A program made the translations under genes and the position numbers. The notes under the pieces are model-generated. The model was not told the origin of the DNA and did not search any database. It saw only the letters and a program-made list of their open reading frames with translations. Shown piece by piece: positions 31,716-39,011 of a stretch of 64,000 nt of DNA. The stretch is from SHVO01 sp050246995 (GTDB taxonomy: Bacteria > Pseudomonadota > Alphaproteobacteria > Rhodospirillales > Rhodospirillaceae), in the NCBI GenBank assembly GCA_050246995.1, contig JBFWVA010000004.1, positions 124,001-188,000 on the forward strand. Direction: 5' to 3'. The stretch's first letter is position 1, and the number at the start of each line of letters is the position of its first letter.

Positions 31716-32087
31716 ATGGCTGGACGGTTCGAGATCGTCAAAGAATTCGGCTTCGAGGCGGCGCACGCCTTCCATCACAAGCCCAAGGGCCACGAGAACA
31801 CGCGCGTGCACGGGCATTCGTTCCGCGTCGAAGTCGCCTTGCGCGGTGAACCGGACGACACCACCGGCTGCGTGGTGGACTTCGAGAATGTGACCGCGTC
31901 GATCGAGTCCGTGCGGAGCAAACTCGACCATCATTTCCTGAACAACATCCCCGGGCTCGAAACGCCGTCGCTGGAGAACCTCGCGGCCTGGATTGCGGGC
32001 GAACTCCGCCTGCTCCTGCCGCAAATCACTAGCGTGACGGTGCGCCGTCCGACGCTCGGAGAGTCCTGCCGCTTCGAGGTCGCATGA
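31716..32087 (+). CDS. queD: 6-carboxy-5,6,7,8-tetrahydropterin synthase
   Basis: 123 residues of the 6-pyruvoyl-tetrahydropterin synthase fold. Zinc-binding histidines are visible in FEAAHAFHHKPKGHENTRVHGHSF (split here as AAHAFHH and RVHGHSF), and the catalytic region DHHFLNN is present. It turns 7,8-dihydroneopterin triphosphate into the substrate of QueE. Its stop overlaps the queC start by four bases (ATGA at 32084). Confidence 0.94.
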   Translation: MAGRFEIVKEFGFEAAHAFHHKPKGHENTRVHGHSFRVEVALRGEPDDTTGCVVDFENVTASIESVRSKLDHHFLNNIPGLETPSLENLAAWIAGELRLLLPQITSVTVRRPTLGESCRFEVA

Positions 32088-32755
32088 CCAACACATTCGT
32101 CCGCCCCAAGGCCCTGGTCCTGCACTCCGGCGGCCTTGATTCCACCGTCTGCCTCTTGCTCGCGCGCTCAAGGGGCCGCGACGCCTACAGCTTTGGCATC
32201 AACTACGGGCAGCGCCAGCAGATCGAGCTCGAGTACGCGAACAAACAATGCGAACGCTTCGGGTTTGAGCGACGCATCGCCGATGTGAGCTGGCAGAAAC
32301 CCGAGATCCACGTCCCGAAGGACCGCACGGTCGCCGAGATGAAAGCGGGCATCGCGCCGACGTTCCTGCCGGGACGCAACGCGGTGTTCCTTGCGCTGGC
32401 CTGCGCGGACGCCGCCGGCACCGGCGCCACGGAAGTGTGGCTGGGCGTGAATGCGGTCGATTTCTCAGGATACCCAGACTGCCGGGGCTCGTTCCTGGAC
32501 GCCTTCCGCGCGATGTGGGCCGAAGCGGTGCCCAATCCGCCGCGCATCGTCGCGCCGCTCGTGAATATGTCGAAGCCGCAGATCGCCGCGCTGGCCGGCG
32601 AACTGGGCCTTAAGATCGGCGAGACCTGGAGCTGCTACGCGCCCGAAGAAAAGAACGGCGTCACGCAGCCTTGCGGCCACTGTGACGCCTGTCTCCTACA
32701 CGGCCATGCCTGGCGCGAAGCGCGGATCGCGCCCGCGGCCGACCTCGTCATTTAG
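32084..32755 (+). CDS. queC: 7-cyano-7-deazaguanine synthase
   Basis: 223 residues. The PP-loop LHSGGLDSTVCLLLA binds ATP, and the zinc cluster near the end (CGHCDACLLHG, with an earlier Cys in WSCYAPEE) is complete. QueC makes preQ0 from the QueE product. The operon lacks queF, folE and tgt, which must be elsewhere. The stop codon overlaps the convergent TonB-receptor gene by four bases. Confidence 0.95.
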   Translation: MTNTFVRPKALVLHSGGLDSTVCLLLARSRGRDAYSFGINYGQRQQIELEYANKQCERFGFERRIADVSWQKPEIHVPKDRTVAEMKAGIAPTFLPGRNAVFLALACADAAGTGATEVWLGVNAVDFSGYPDCRGSFLDAFRAMWAEAVPNPPRIVAPLVNMSKPQIAALAGELGLKIGETWSCYAPEEKNGVTQPCGHCDACLLHGHAWREARIAPAADLVI

Positions 32756-35067
32756 AACGACGCGGCGACGGTCAGTCCGAAGGTCCGCGGCATTCCCGGA
32801 AACACCTCGATGAAGCCGAGGCTCGTGTTGGCGAGCCCGGTGACGAGGTACTTCTCGCTGAACAGGTTCTTCACCCACACTGTCGCGCTGTAGCGGCCAT
32901 CGGGGCTGCGCAGCGCGAGGCTGGTATTCGCGAGCCAATAGCCGTTCTCGTACAGCACCGGGTTATTATCGACCGAGAAGAAGTGCGAGCCGGTGTAGGA
33001 CCCATCCAGCTGCGCGCTCAAGGTATAAGCGCCCACGGGCACGTCATAGCGCGCGGTGCCCGCGAGGGTCAGGCGCGGCGAGGACGCCGTACGGTTGCCG
33101 GCGAAGCTGGTGGCCGGATTGCTGGGGTCGAGCAGGAATTCCTTGAACTTCGCATCGAGAAGGCCCGCCTTGGCCTGCAGGAAAAGCGCGTCCGTAGGCT
33201 GGGCGGTGACGGAGAATTCGGCGCCGTAAACCCGGGTCTTGGCGGCATTGGTGAGGCTTTGCAGCGTCACCGTGGCGCCCGGCACGTTCTGCGACACCTG
33301 CTGATCGGTGAAGTCGTAGTAGAAGGCGGCGCCTTCGAGGCTGAGGCGGCGATCCGGCGTCGCGCCCTTGAAGCCGACTTCGTAGCTGTCGAGGAACTCG
33401 GGGTTCACGATGGTCGCTTCGGCGGGCGCGAACAGCGCGCCGCCGTTGAAGTCGCCGCCTTTAAAGCCGTGCGCGTAGTTCGCATAGACCATCACGTCGT
33501 CGGTGATGTCGTAAGCGATGTTGGCGCGGCCCGTCCATTCACGCCACGAACGGCCCACCATGGTGCGGGGGATGGTATCGACGAGCACGCGGCTGAGCGC
33601 GGTCGGCCTGTCGATGAAGTCGACCGCATAGCCGGTCGCATTGAACAAGAAAGCGCGGCGATCGGCGCGGCGGCGGTCGTAGGTCCAGCGCACGCCGCCC
33701 GTCAACTTGAGGCGCGAAGTGATGGCATAGGTGCTCTCACCGAAGACCGCGTAGCTCAGGGTTTCCTGGTGCATGCTGGACGCGATCCCCTCTTCCACCG
33801 GGAACACGCGCGACAGGCCGCCGGGTCCGTAGCCGTTGGCGGCATAGTTCTGGAAGGCCTGAAGATCGTCTTCGTAATAGTTCGCGCCGAAGATCCATTG
33901 GAGCGGCCCTTCGCTTGTCGAGAGCGCGCGCACTTCCTGGCTGAACTGATGATATTTCGAGACGGTATTGGCCTTCAGCGCGAGCGCAGCGCCCGCGTCG
34001 GAATCGTTATTGAGTTTGCGCTTGTTACCGTCGAAGCCGGATTGCGCGACGATATCGACGCCGTCGCCATGCCACGTGAACGTTCCCGCGGCGCCCCAGG
34101 TATCAATGAAATCGTAGGAATGAAAGTTAGTGAAGCTTTCGCGGTAATTCGTCGTGTCGCGGAAGCCGAAGAAATCGGTGCAGGCGCCCAGACGCGGGAC
34201 GGTCACGCCAGCCGGGCAGACCACGCCGACCTGTTTGCCCGGAATGATGTCGCTGCGGTTCTTGCCGCCGTGAACATTCAGAAGGATATCGAACTCGCCG
34301 GGCATATAGCGGAGCTGGCCGCGCGCCGACCAGATGTCGATCGCGCCTTGATCCTTGATGCCGCTGGTGGGATTTTTGTTGGAGACATAACCGCCGCGGT
34401 TCAACGTGACGGCGGCAAGGCGGACAGCCGTCTCGTCATTGATCGCGAAACCGCCCGCAGCTTCCACATTCACTTCGTTGAAACGGCCGTAAGTCGCGCG
34501 GACTTGAGCGTTGGTACCTTCGGCCGGGTCCGGCTTGCGCGGGATGAAGTTGATGACTCCGGCCGTGGTGTTCCGGCCGAACAGGGTGCCTTGTGGCCCC
34601 TTGAGGATTTCGACGCGCTCAAGATCGAGCAGGCCGAATCCGTATGTAATGGTGGCGCCCTGGTAGACGCCGTCCACATGGAGGCCGACGGCGTTGGCCT
34701 GGTTGCCGTTGAAGGTAGTGCTGCCGATCCCGCGCAGGAAGATGTGCGGCGTGGCCATGCCGAGAATGGAGTGCCACATCAGGTTCGGCGTCTGGCGCAC
34801 AAGGTCGGCGCTGGTCGTGTAACCGAACCGCGCCACGTCGGCGGCGGTGAAGACGCTGACGGCCTGCGGCACATCGCCCAGCGTTTCGACTCGCTTGCGG
34901 GCGGTCACGACGATCTCGTCGACAACCGGTTGCGCCGCGAACGACTCACCTGTGAATGTGAAAACGGTTACGGCCGCCGCCGCAACCGCCAATTTTGTAT
35001 CGATGCGGCCCGCGGTGCGTGCAAGGCGCCGCTGTGCGGCGCCAGTCCCCAACGTCATTTTTCCCAT
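32752..35067 (-). CDS. TonB-dependent outer-membrane receptor
   Basis: 771 residues. The N-terminus is basic, followed by a hydrophobic stretch (LAVAAAAVTVFTFTGESFAAQ) that serves as signal peptide, though the preceding region is longer than usual and a start at the fourth codon is possible. DEIVVTARKR is a TonB box-like start of the plug; FGRNTTAGVINFI ends it. The barrel closes with a C-terminal Phe (FGLTVAASF), as expected for Bam-inserted proteins. The substrate is unknown. It is divergent from luxR across 300 bases and no siderophore genes are adjacent. Confidence 0.92.
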   Translation of the reverse strand: MGKMTLGTGAAQRRLARTAGRIDTKLAVAAAAVTVFTFTGESFAAQPVVDEIVVTARKRVETLGDVPQAVSVFTAADVARFGYTTSADLVRQTPNLMWHSILGMATPHIFLRGIGSTTFNGNQANAVGLHVDGVYQGATITYGFGLLDLERVEILKGPQGTLFGRNTTAGVINFIPRKPDPAEGTNAQVRATYGRFNEVNVEAAGGFAINDETAVRLAAVTLNRGGYVSNKNPTSGIKDQGAIDIWSARGQLRYMPGEFDILLNVHGGKNRSDIIPGKQVGVVCPAGVTVPRLGACTDFFGFRDTTNYRESFTNFHSYDFIDTWGAAGTFTWHGDGVDIVAQSGFDGNKRKLNNDSDAGAALALKANTVSKYHQFSQEVRALSTSEGPLQWIFGANYYEDDLQAFQNYAANGYGPGGLSRVFPVEEGIASSMHQETLSYAVFGESTYAITSRLKLTGGVRWTYDRRRADRRAFLFNATGYAVDFIDRPTALSRVLVDTIPRTMVGRSWREWTGRANIAYDITDDVMVYANYAHGFKGGDFNGGALFAPAEATIVNPEFLDSYEVGFKGATPDRRLSLEGAAFYYDFTDQQVSQNVPGATVTLQSLTNAAKTRVYGAEFSVTAQPTDALFLQAKAGLLDAKFKEFLLDPSNPATSFAGNRTASSPRLTLAGTARYDVPVGAYTLSAQLDGSYTGSHFFSVDNNPVLYENGYWLANTSLALRSPDGRYSATVWVKNLFSEKYLVTGLANTSLGFIEVFPGMPRTFGLTVAASF

Positions 35068-35367
35068 CCCCCGCGCTAAGGCCCGCCGCTTTCAGCGTGT
35101 TTTTATTCAAGCAGAGGAAGAAGTTAGTACAATGAGTCGTTTCCGCAGTCAGCACAATACCTTAGGGTATTTGCGGTTTATAACTACTATAAATTGTATA
35201 AATATAGGTACTTTTTGAGACAACTAGGACGCGCGCACCCCTTTTAGAACAAGCGTTGATTCAGTCCGGGCCGCCCTCTATTGTGACGTATTGTTAAGAG
35301 GCCAAACGATGTCGGCGCACAAGCGCTGCGGGTTTGGGGGAGATCGCGGGCAGCGGGCCTGCGGTCG
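35068..35367. promoter_or_regulatory. AT-rich intergenic region between a TonB receptor and luxR
   Basis: 300 bases without a supported gene. The segment about 35155-35220 is strikingly AT-rich (TTTATAACTACTATAAATTG, then TATAAATATAGG) in a GC-rich genome. Just before it is an inverted repeat AATACC (35156-35161) / GGTATT (35166-35171). No lux-box-like sequence was found here. The region probably holds both divergent promoters and may bind a nucleoid protein or regulator. Confidence 0.45.
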
Positions 35368-36135
35368 GTGGGAAAAAGGCCGATGCGCGCGAACTTGGCC
35401 AGCATGCTTTCCGACCTGGATACTTTGACGAGCGAGCGCTCGTTCAAGAACAAATTCGATTCCATCTTCGCGAACCTCGGCTTCGACACCTACACCTACG
35501 TCAGCCTCCAGAGCGATGAGCTCGAGGACGGCAAACGCGATTACGCGAACAACATCCTGTGCCTGACGAACCTTCCGCCGAAGTGGGTCGCCCGCTACGC
35601 GGAAGAGGACTACGCGGGCGCGGATCCGGTGATAAAGGACTGCACGGCGAGCCGCCTGCCGATCCTGTGGACCGAATCATATCGTTCGAACTCCCGTACC
35701 GCGCAGGAGTCCCGGATGATGGAAGACGCCTGGGAAAACGGCCTGAAGCGCGGCCTGACCATTCCGATCCACGGGCCCAAAGGCGAATTCGGCATGTTCA
35801 GCTTGAATTCGGAGCTCGCGAACGACGAGTTCATCAAGGCCACGGATGAAACCAAGTACGACGCGCAGGTGATCGCTTACCACCTGCACGACGCGGTGCA
35901 GCGCCGCTTGAAGGCCGCGCGTGAAGTGCCGCTGCCGGTTCCGCTTACCGAACGCGAGGTCGAGATTCTGCGTTGGACGGTCAGCGGCAAGACCGCCTGG
36001 GAGATCGGCGGCATCTTGAAAATCTCCGAGCGGACCGTGAACTTCCATATTCAGAACGTGATGGGGAAGTTCGGCGTGCACAGCAAAACGCACGCCGCCG
36101 CCAAAGCCATGGGCATGGGCCTACTCAACATCTAA
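35368..36135 (+). CDS. luxR: LuxR-family acyl-homoserine-lactone receptor/regulator
   Basis: 255 residues (250 from the Met at 35383). The N-terminal autoinducer-binding domain (about 30-165) has the family's conserved positions: YTYVS, W and Y in KWVARYAEEDYAGADPV (with the Asp-Pro pair), and PILWTE. The C-terminal GerE-type helix-turn-helix is LTEREVEILRWTVSGKTAWEIGGILKISERTVNFHIQNV (given in parts: LTEREVEIL, KTAWEIGG, ERTVNFHIQNV). It should bind an acyl-homoserine lactone made by the LuxI encoded 1.4 kb downstream and act at the lux box at 38255. It is convergent with the P450 gene, with directly adjacent stop codons. The symbol denotes the family only. Confidence 0.93.
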   Translation: MGKRPMRANLASMLSDLDTLTSERSFKNKFDSIFANLGFDTYTYVSLQSDELEDGKRDYANNILCLTNLPPKWVARYAEEDYAGADPVIKDCTASRLPILWTESYRSNSRTAQESRMMEDAWENGLKRGLTIPIHGPKGEFGMFSLNSELANDEFIKATDETKYDAQVIAYHLHDAVQRRLKAAREVPLPVPLTEREVEILRWTVSGKTAWEIGGILKISERTVNFHIQNVMGKFGVHSKTHAAAKAMGMGLLNI

Positions 36136-37494
36136 CTAGTGCCTGAGACGCAGCTTGGCGCGGGCGAAGATATCGTTCGTCGGGCGCAGCGTGATCAGAT
36201 TTCCGAACTCCGGCTCCTTCTCCGAGGTGATCTCGAGATCGAAGCGGCGGAAGATCATGGCCAACGCAAATTGCATTTCCATCATCGCGAAGCCCGAACC
36301 GATGCACACGCGCGGACCGGCGCCGAACGGGAAGTAGGCGAATTTCGAGCGCCCCGAGATCTGATCCGGCAGGAAGCGGTCCGGATCGAACTTTTCCGGG
36401 TCCTCCCATACGTTCGGCAAGGTGTGGATTAGGTACTGCGAGATGAACACCGTGGTGCCGGCCTTGATCGGCTGGCCTGCGATATTGTCGTCGTTGATGG
36501 CGACGCGCGCGAACCACCAGAACGACGGACGCAGGCGCGCCACTTCCTGGATCACACGCTTGGTGTAGTCGAGCGTCTTCACATCCCCGGCTTCGGGTAT
36601 GCGGCCGGCCAGCACCATGTCCGCTTCATCGCGCATGCGTTCGAGGTGCGCCGGATGCTGAGTCAGCATCAAAAGCGCCCAGGCAACCATGGTCGCGGTG
36701 GTGTCGTGGCCGGCCAGCATTAGCGTCATGACTTCGTCGCGCAGTTGGCGATCACTCATGGCTTCATTCGTATCGGCGTCACGCGCATCCATCAGAATGG
36801 ACAGGAGGTCGTCGCGAACGGACGGCTTCGCGCGGCGTTCCTCGATGATGCGCGAGACGACTCCCTGCAGGAAGTCGACCGCGGTCTTGAAATCGCGGTT
36901 CTTCTTGGTGGGCATCATCTCGCCAAGCCCGGTGATGTCCCAAATGCGCTTCGACGAAACTTCGTGCACGATCTTCATGGCTTCAGCGAAGCCATTGGCG
37001 TCGCCGCCGAGGCCCGTGGAGAACATGGTCTGCAGCGCGATCTCGAGGGTCAGGATCGAGGTGTCGTCCGAGATGTTGAAAACCTCGCCGGAATGCGCGC
37101 GCGTTTCCCAGGTCTTGAGATGCGATTGGATGACATCGGTCATGCGCGAAGCCAGCGCATCGACGCGTTCCTTGTGGAACGACGGCTGGATGAGTTTGCG
37201 CTGGCGCGTCCACAACTCGCCCTCGCTCATGAACAAGCCGTCGCCGAGCACCGGCCGCAATTTCCCGAGCATCGGGGTCTTGCGGTAGTTCCGGTAGTTT
37301 TTCTGCAACACGTGTTCTACGTGCGCCGGATGGTTCAGGAGGTAGGCAGTTGTCATAAGAATTCTCAGTGGAACAATGTCACCAAAATCACGCGCCGTTT
37401 CGACGAGGAATTTAAATGTGTTTCCCCGAAGCATCGGCAGGACCCCGACAATCGGATAGCCCTTAGGTCCTGCGAGTTCTTTGCGCGCCTGCAT
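36136..37494 (-). CDS. Cytochrome P450 in the quorum-sensing locus
   Basis: 452 residues. The oxygen-activating helix is LMLAGHDTTATMVAW, ExxR is in EVARLRPSFWWFAR, and the haem ligand is Cys397 in FGAGPRVCIGSGFAMMEMQ. The N-terminus (GPKGYPIVGVLPMLRG) and general layout resemble the long CYP4/CYP102-like type, which often hydroxylates fatty acyl chains, rather than the short CYP107 type. No redox partner is encoded nearby. It lies 66 bases after luxI on the same strand, so it is probably in the luxI transcript and under quorum control. Acyl-chain oxidation of the signal or of a signal-induced product is an inference. Confidence 0.93.
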   Translation of the reverse strand: MQARKELAGPKGYPIVGVLPMLRGNTFKFLVETARDFGDIVPLRILMTTAYLLNHPAHVEHVLQKNYRNYRKTPMLGKLRPVLGDGLFMSEGELWTRQRKLIQPSFHKERVDALASRMTDVIQSHLKTWETRAHSGEVFNISDDTSILTLEIALQTMFSTGLGGDANGFAEAMKIVHEVSSKRIWDITGLGEMMPTKKNRDFKTAVDFLQGVVSRIIEERRAKPSVRDDLLSILMDARDADTNEAMSDRQLRDEVMTLMLAGHDTTATMVAWALLMLTQHPAHLERMRDEADMVLAGRIPEAGDVKTLDYTKRVIQEVARLRPSFWWFARVAINDDNIAGQPIKAGTTVFISQYLIHTLPNVWEDPEKFDPDRFLPDQISGRSKFAYFPFGAGPRVCIGSGFAMMEMQFALAMIFRRFDLEITSEKEPEFGNLITLRPTNDIFARAKLRLRH

Positions 37495-37560
37495 TATTGG
37501 TCACGGCTCCCTGACACCAGCGCGCTAGTGTAGTGCCGCCTTTCAGGGGTCGACAATTTC

Positions 37561-38190
37561 TTATGCAGCGAGCTTGAATTCTTGCATCGGCTCAAACGTC
37601 TCGGCCCGGAGCTGAGCGCGGCGGGCATTCAGTTCGCTGACGTCCGCAAAACCGGAGACCGCGCGAGTCACGCCGATCTGGAGCGGCGCGCCGTAGCGGT
37701 GCGTCAGGAGGCCTGCACGCTTCAAAATGCGCTCGAAGCGCACGTCCGTGACAGCCACGACTTTCGAGATATTGCGGCGCTTGCAGAAGGCGCCGAGCTG
37801 ATCGAGCAGCATGCTGGTCACCATGTTGATGGTGCCGAGCGACTCATTGCCGGCCAGGACGCGCTTGGACACGGCAAAACGGCTGATTTCCCAAACGTCC
37901 GGCGCCTCGGGCGCCGGCATTCCGTGCAGGAGTTCAGGGAAAACGTCTTTCAACATATAAGGACGGGTGGTCTGCAGAAGGCGCCACGATCCGAGGACCT
38001 GGCCTTCGTGCTCGCAAACGATATAGACCGGGTCGAGGTCGTCGAACATGTCGCGTTCCTTGCCCGCGAACGAACCGACTTCCCACGCGAGGCGCTCCTT
38101 GAACACCTCGTGACGCAGCTTGAACATGCCGTCGAGCTTGCGCGACGTCTCGATCGTGTTCTCCGGCATCTCGATAATGGACGTAAGCAT
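37561..38190 (-). CDS. luxI: Acyl-homoserine-lactone synthase
   Basis: 209 residues. LuxI-type synthases make the signal from SAM and an acyl-carrier protein or acyl-CoA. Conserved residues are visible in order: Arg, Phe and Trp in KLRHEVFKERLAW, the Asp pair in FDDLDPVYIV, Arg in GSWRLLQTTRPYML, and Glu/Arg in WEISRFAV. The acyl chain cannot be predicted. A near-perfect lux box centred 74 bases upstream of the ATG argues for positive feedback through the nearby LuxR. The symbol denotes the family only. Confidence 0.95.
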   Translation of the reverse strand: MLTSIIEMPENTIETSRKLDGMFKLRHEVFKERLAWEVGSFAGKERDMFDDLDPVYIVCEHEGQVLGSWRLLQTTRPYMLKDVFPELLHGMPAPEAPDVWEISRFAVSKRVLAGNESLGTINMVTSMLLDQLGAFCKRRNISKVVAVTDVRFERILKRAGLLTHRYGAPLQIGVTRAVSGFADVSELNARRAQLRAETFEPMQEFKLAA

Positions 38191-38254
38191 TCTATTCCCC
38201 GAGCCAACGCGTGATGGTTTCGGGTGCAGATCACCATATCGTTAAGGTTCTAGG

Positions 38255-38274
38255 ACCTGTCAGTCCTGACAGGT
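38255..38274. promoter_or_regulatory. lux box upstream of luxI
   Basis: ACCTGTCAGTCCTGACAGGT is a 20-base dyad with 9-base arms and a TC centre, extended by one further pair outside (38254 and 38275). Its ends, ACCTGT and ACAGGT, are identical to those of the classical Vibrio fischeri lux box. A -10-like TATGGT on the luxI strand at 38238-38233 places transcription start near 38226, with the box centre about 39-42 bases upstream, as in LuxR-activated promoters. Confidence 0.9.
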
Positions 38275-38445
38275 CCCGTCCTTCCCACGCCGGTGCAGGG
38301 TGATTGTCATCGGTCAGCGCCTTCAAAATAAAAACGTCAATAATGCTGCCGAATCAAAGGCTTATGTTGGGGATCGCTCCCCCGGCCGAGTCTCTGGGGA
38401 CGACCTGTTAACAGCTGCTGCCGACGACCTCGGACGCCACGGTCC

Positions 38446-38465
38446 ACCTGTCAGGACCGATAGGA
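38446..38465 (+). promoter_or_regulatory. Degenerate second lux-box-like site upstream of the small-gene operon
   Basis: ACCTGTCAGGACCGATAGGA matches the strong lux box at 15 of 20 positions, with an intact left half-site. Its centre is about 64 bases before the ATG at 38520, which suits control of the rightward operon. Its first 16 bases recur with one change at 38987-39002. Confidence 0.5.
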
Positions 38466-38519
38466 CAAAAGCCATTAAGGCGACGTCCCGGGGGCAACAT
38501 TGGAACTTGGAGCCGGACT

Positions 38520-38762
38520 ATGACCCATCACACAAGCAAGCTGTCCCGTCACAGGGCAGCGGACAACGCCCAGACATCCACGCACCGCGGCTGCGCCGCA
38601 TCAACGTATCGCGGCTTCGCCGCCGCCGCGCCCACCGGCATCTCCGCCGCGCGCGCGTCGACGAGCCTCGCGTTATCGATGATGGTGGCGCTGCGTTACC
38701 TGGAAGGACGCGCCGGACGCCAAGCGCCCGCGAACGCGATTCCTGATCCGGCCCTCTCCTAG
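38520..38762 (+). CDS. Small protein of unknown function (quorum-sensing locus, gene A)
   Basis: 80 residues, MTHHTSKLSRHRAADNAQ at the start. The C-terminal half has a hydrophobic helix-like segment (SLALSMMVALRYLEGR). Support for coding: GGAG 7 bases before the ATG, a G+C-rich third codon position (about four in five by eye), and a stop codon (TAG at 38760) merging into the perfect ribosome binding site of the next gene. Polar and His/Arg-rich N-terminus. No family is recognised. It could be a small regulator or accessory protein, or a peptide precursor; nothing in the sequence decides. Confidence 0.5.
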   Translation: MTHHTSKLSRHRAADNAQTSTHRGCAASTYRGFAAAAPTGISAARASTSLALSMMVALRYLEGRAGRQAPANAIPDPALS

Positions 38763-38771
38763 GAGGCGGCG

Positions 38772-39011
38772 ATGCGGGAGTCTTCGCAAGCGGGCGGAAC
38801 GTCGGGGAACGGGCGCACCGCACCACAGGCGCGGCTGTTTGCGACCTTCAAACTCGCCACGCCTTATATCGAGATCGTGCAGAAGCGCGCCGTCGCAGGC
38901 GCCGCAAAGCCGGCCGCGAATCTCAATCGCATCGGGCTGGTGTCCTCTGGCCTTACGCCCACCGGCCTCACCCTCACCGGTCACGCACCTGTCAGGCCCG
39001 ATCACTCATGA
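38772..39011 (+). CDS. Small protein of unknown function (quorum-sensing locus, gene B)
   Basis: 79 residues starting MRESSQAGGTSGNGRTAP. A perfect AGGAGG (38761-38766) lies 5 bases before the ATG. The stop overlaps the start of the aminotransferase homologue in an ATGA (39008-39011), so the two are translationally coupled. The middle, LFATFKLATPYIEIVQKRAV, could be a strand and helix; the end has a short internal repeat (GLTPTGLTLTG). No homology to gene A is apparent. Function unknown; the coupling suggests a partner or substrate of the downstream protein. Confidence 0.6.
   Translation: MRESSQAGGTSGNGRTAPQARLFATFKLATPYIEIVQKRAVAGAAKPAANLNRIGLVSSGLTPTGLTLTGHAPVRPDHS

Larger units (their letters stand above)
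38191..38519. other. Divergent control region between luxI and the small-gene operon
   Basis: 329 bases. It contains the strong lux box (38255-38274), a perfect 10-base palindrome CTGTTAACAG (38405-38414), and the degenerate lux-box-like site (38446-38465). An open frame at 38300-38746 on the plus strand translates to Arg-rich sequence and is judged non-coding. Confidence 0.6.

Noticed and set aside
38300..38746. 148-codon open frame overlapping small gene A in another frame
   Set aside because: Arg/Pro-rich translation, weaker third-position GC and no ribosome binding site; gene A's frame has better support.
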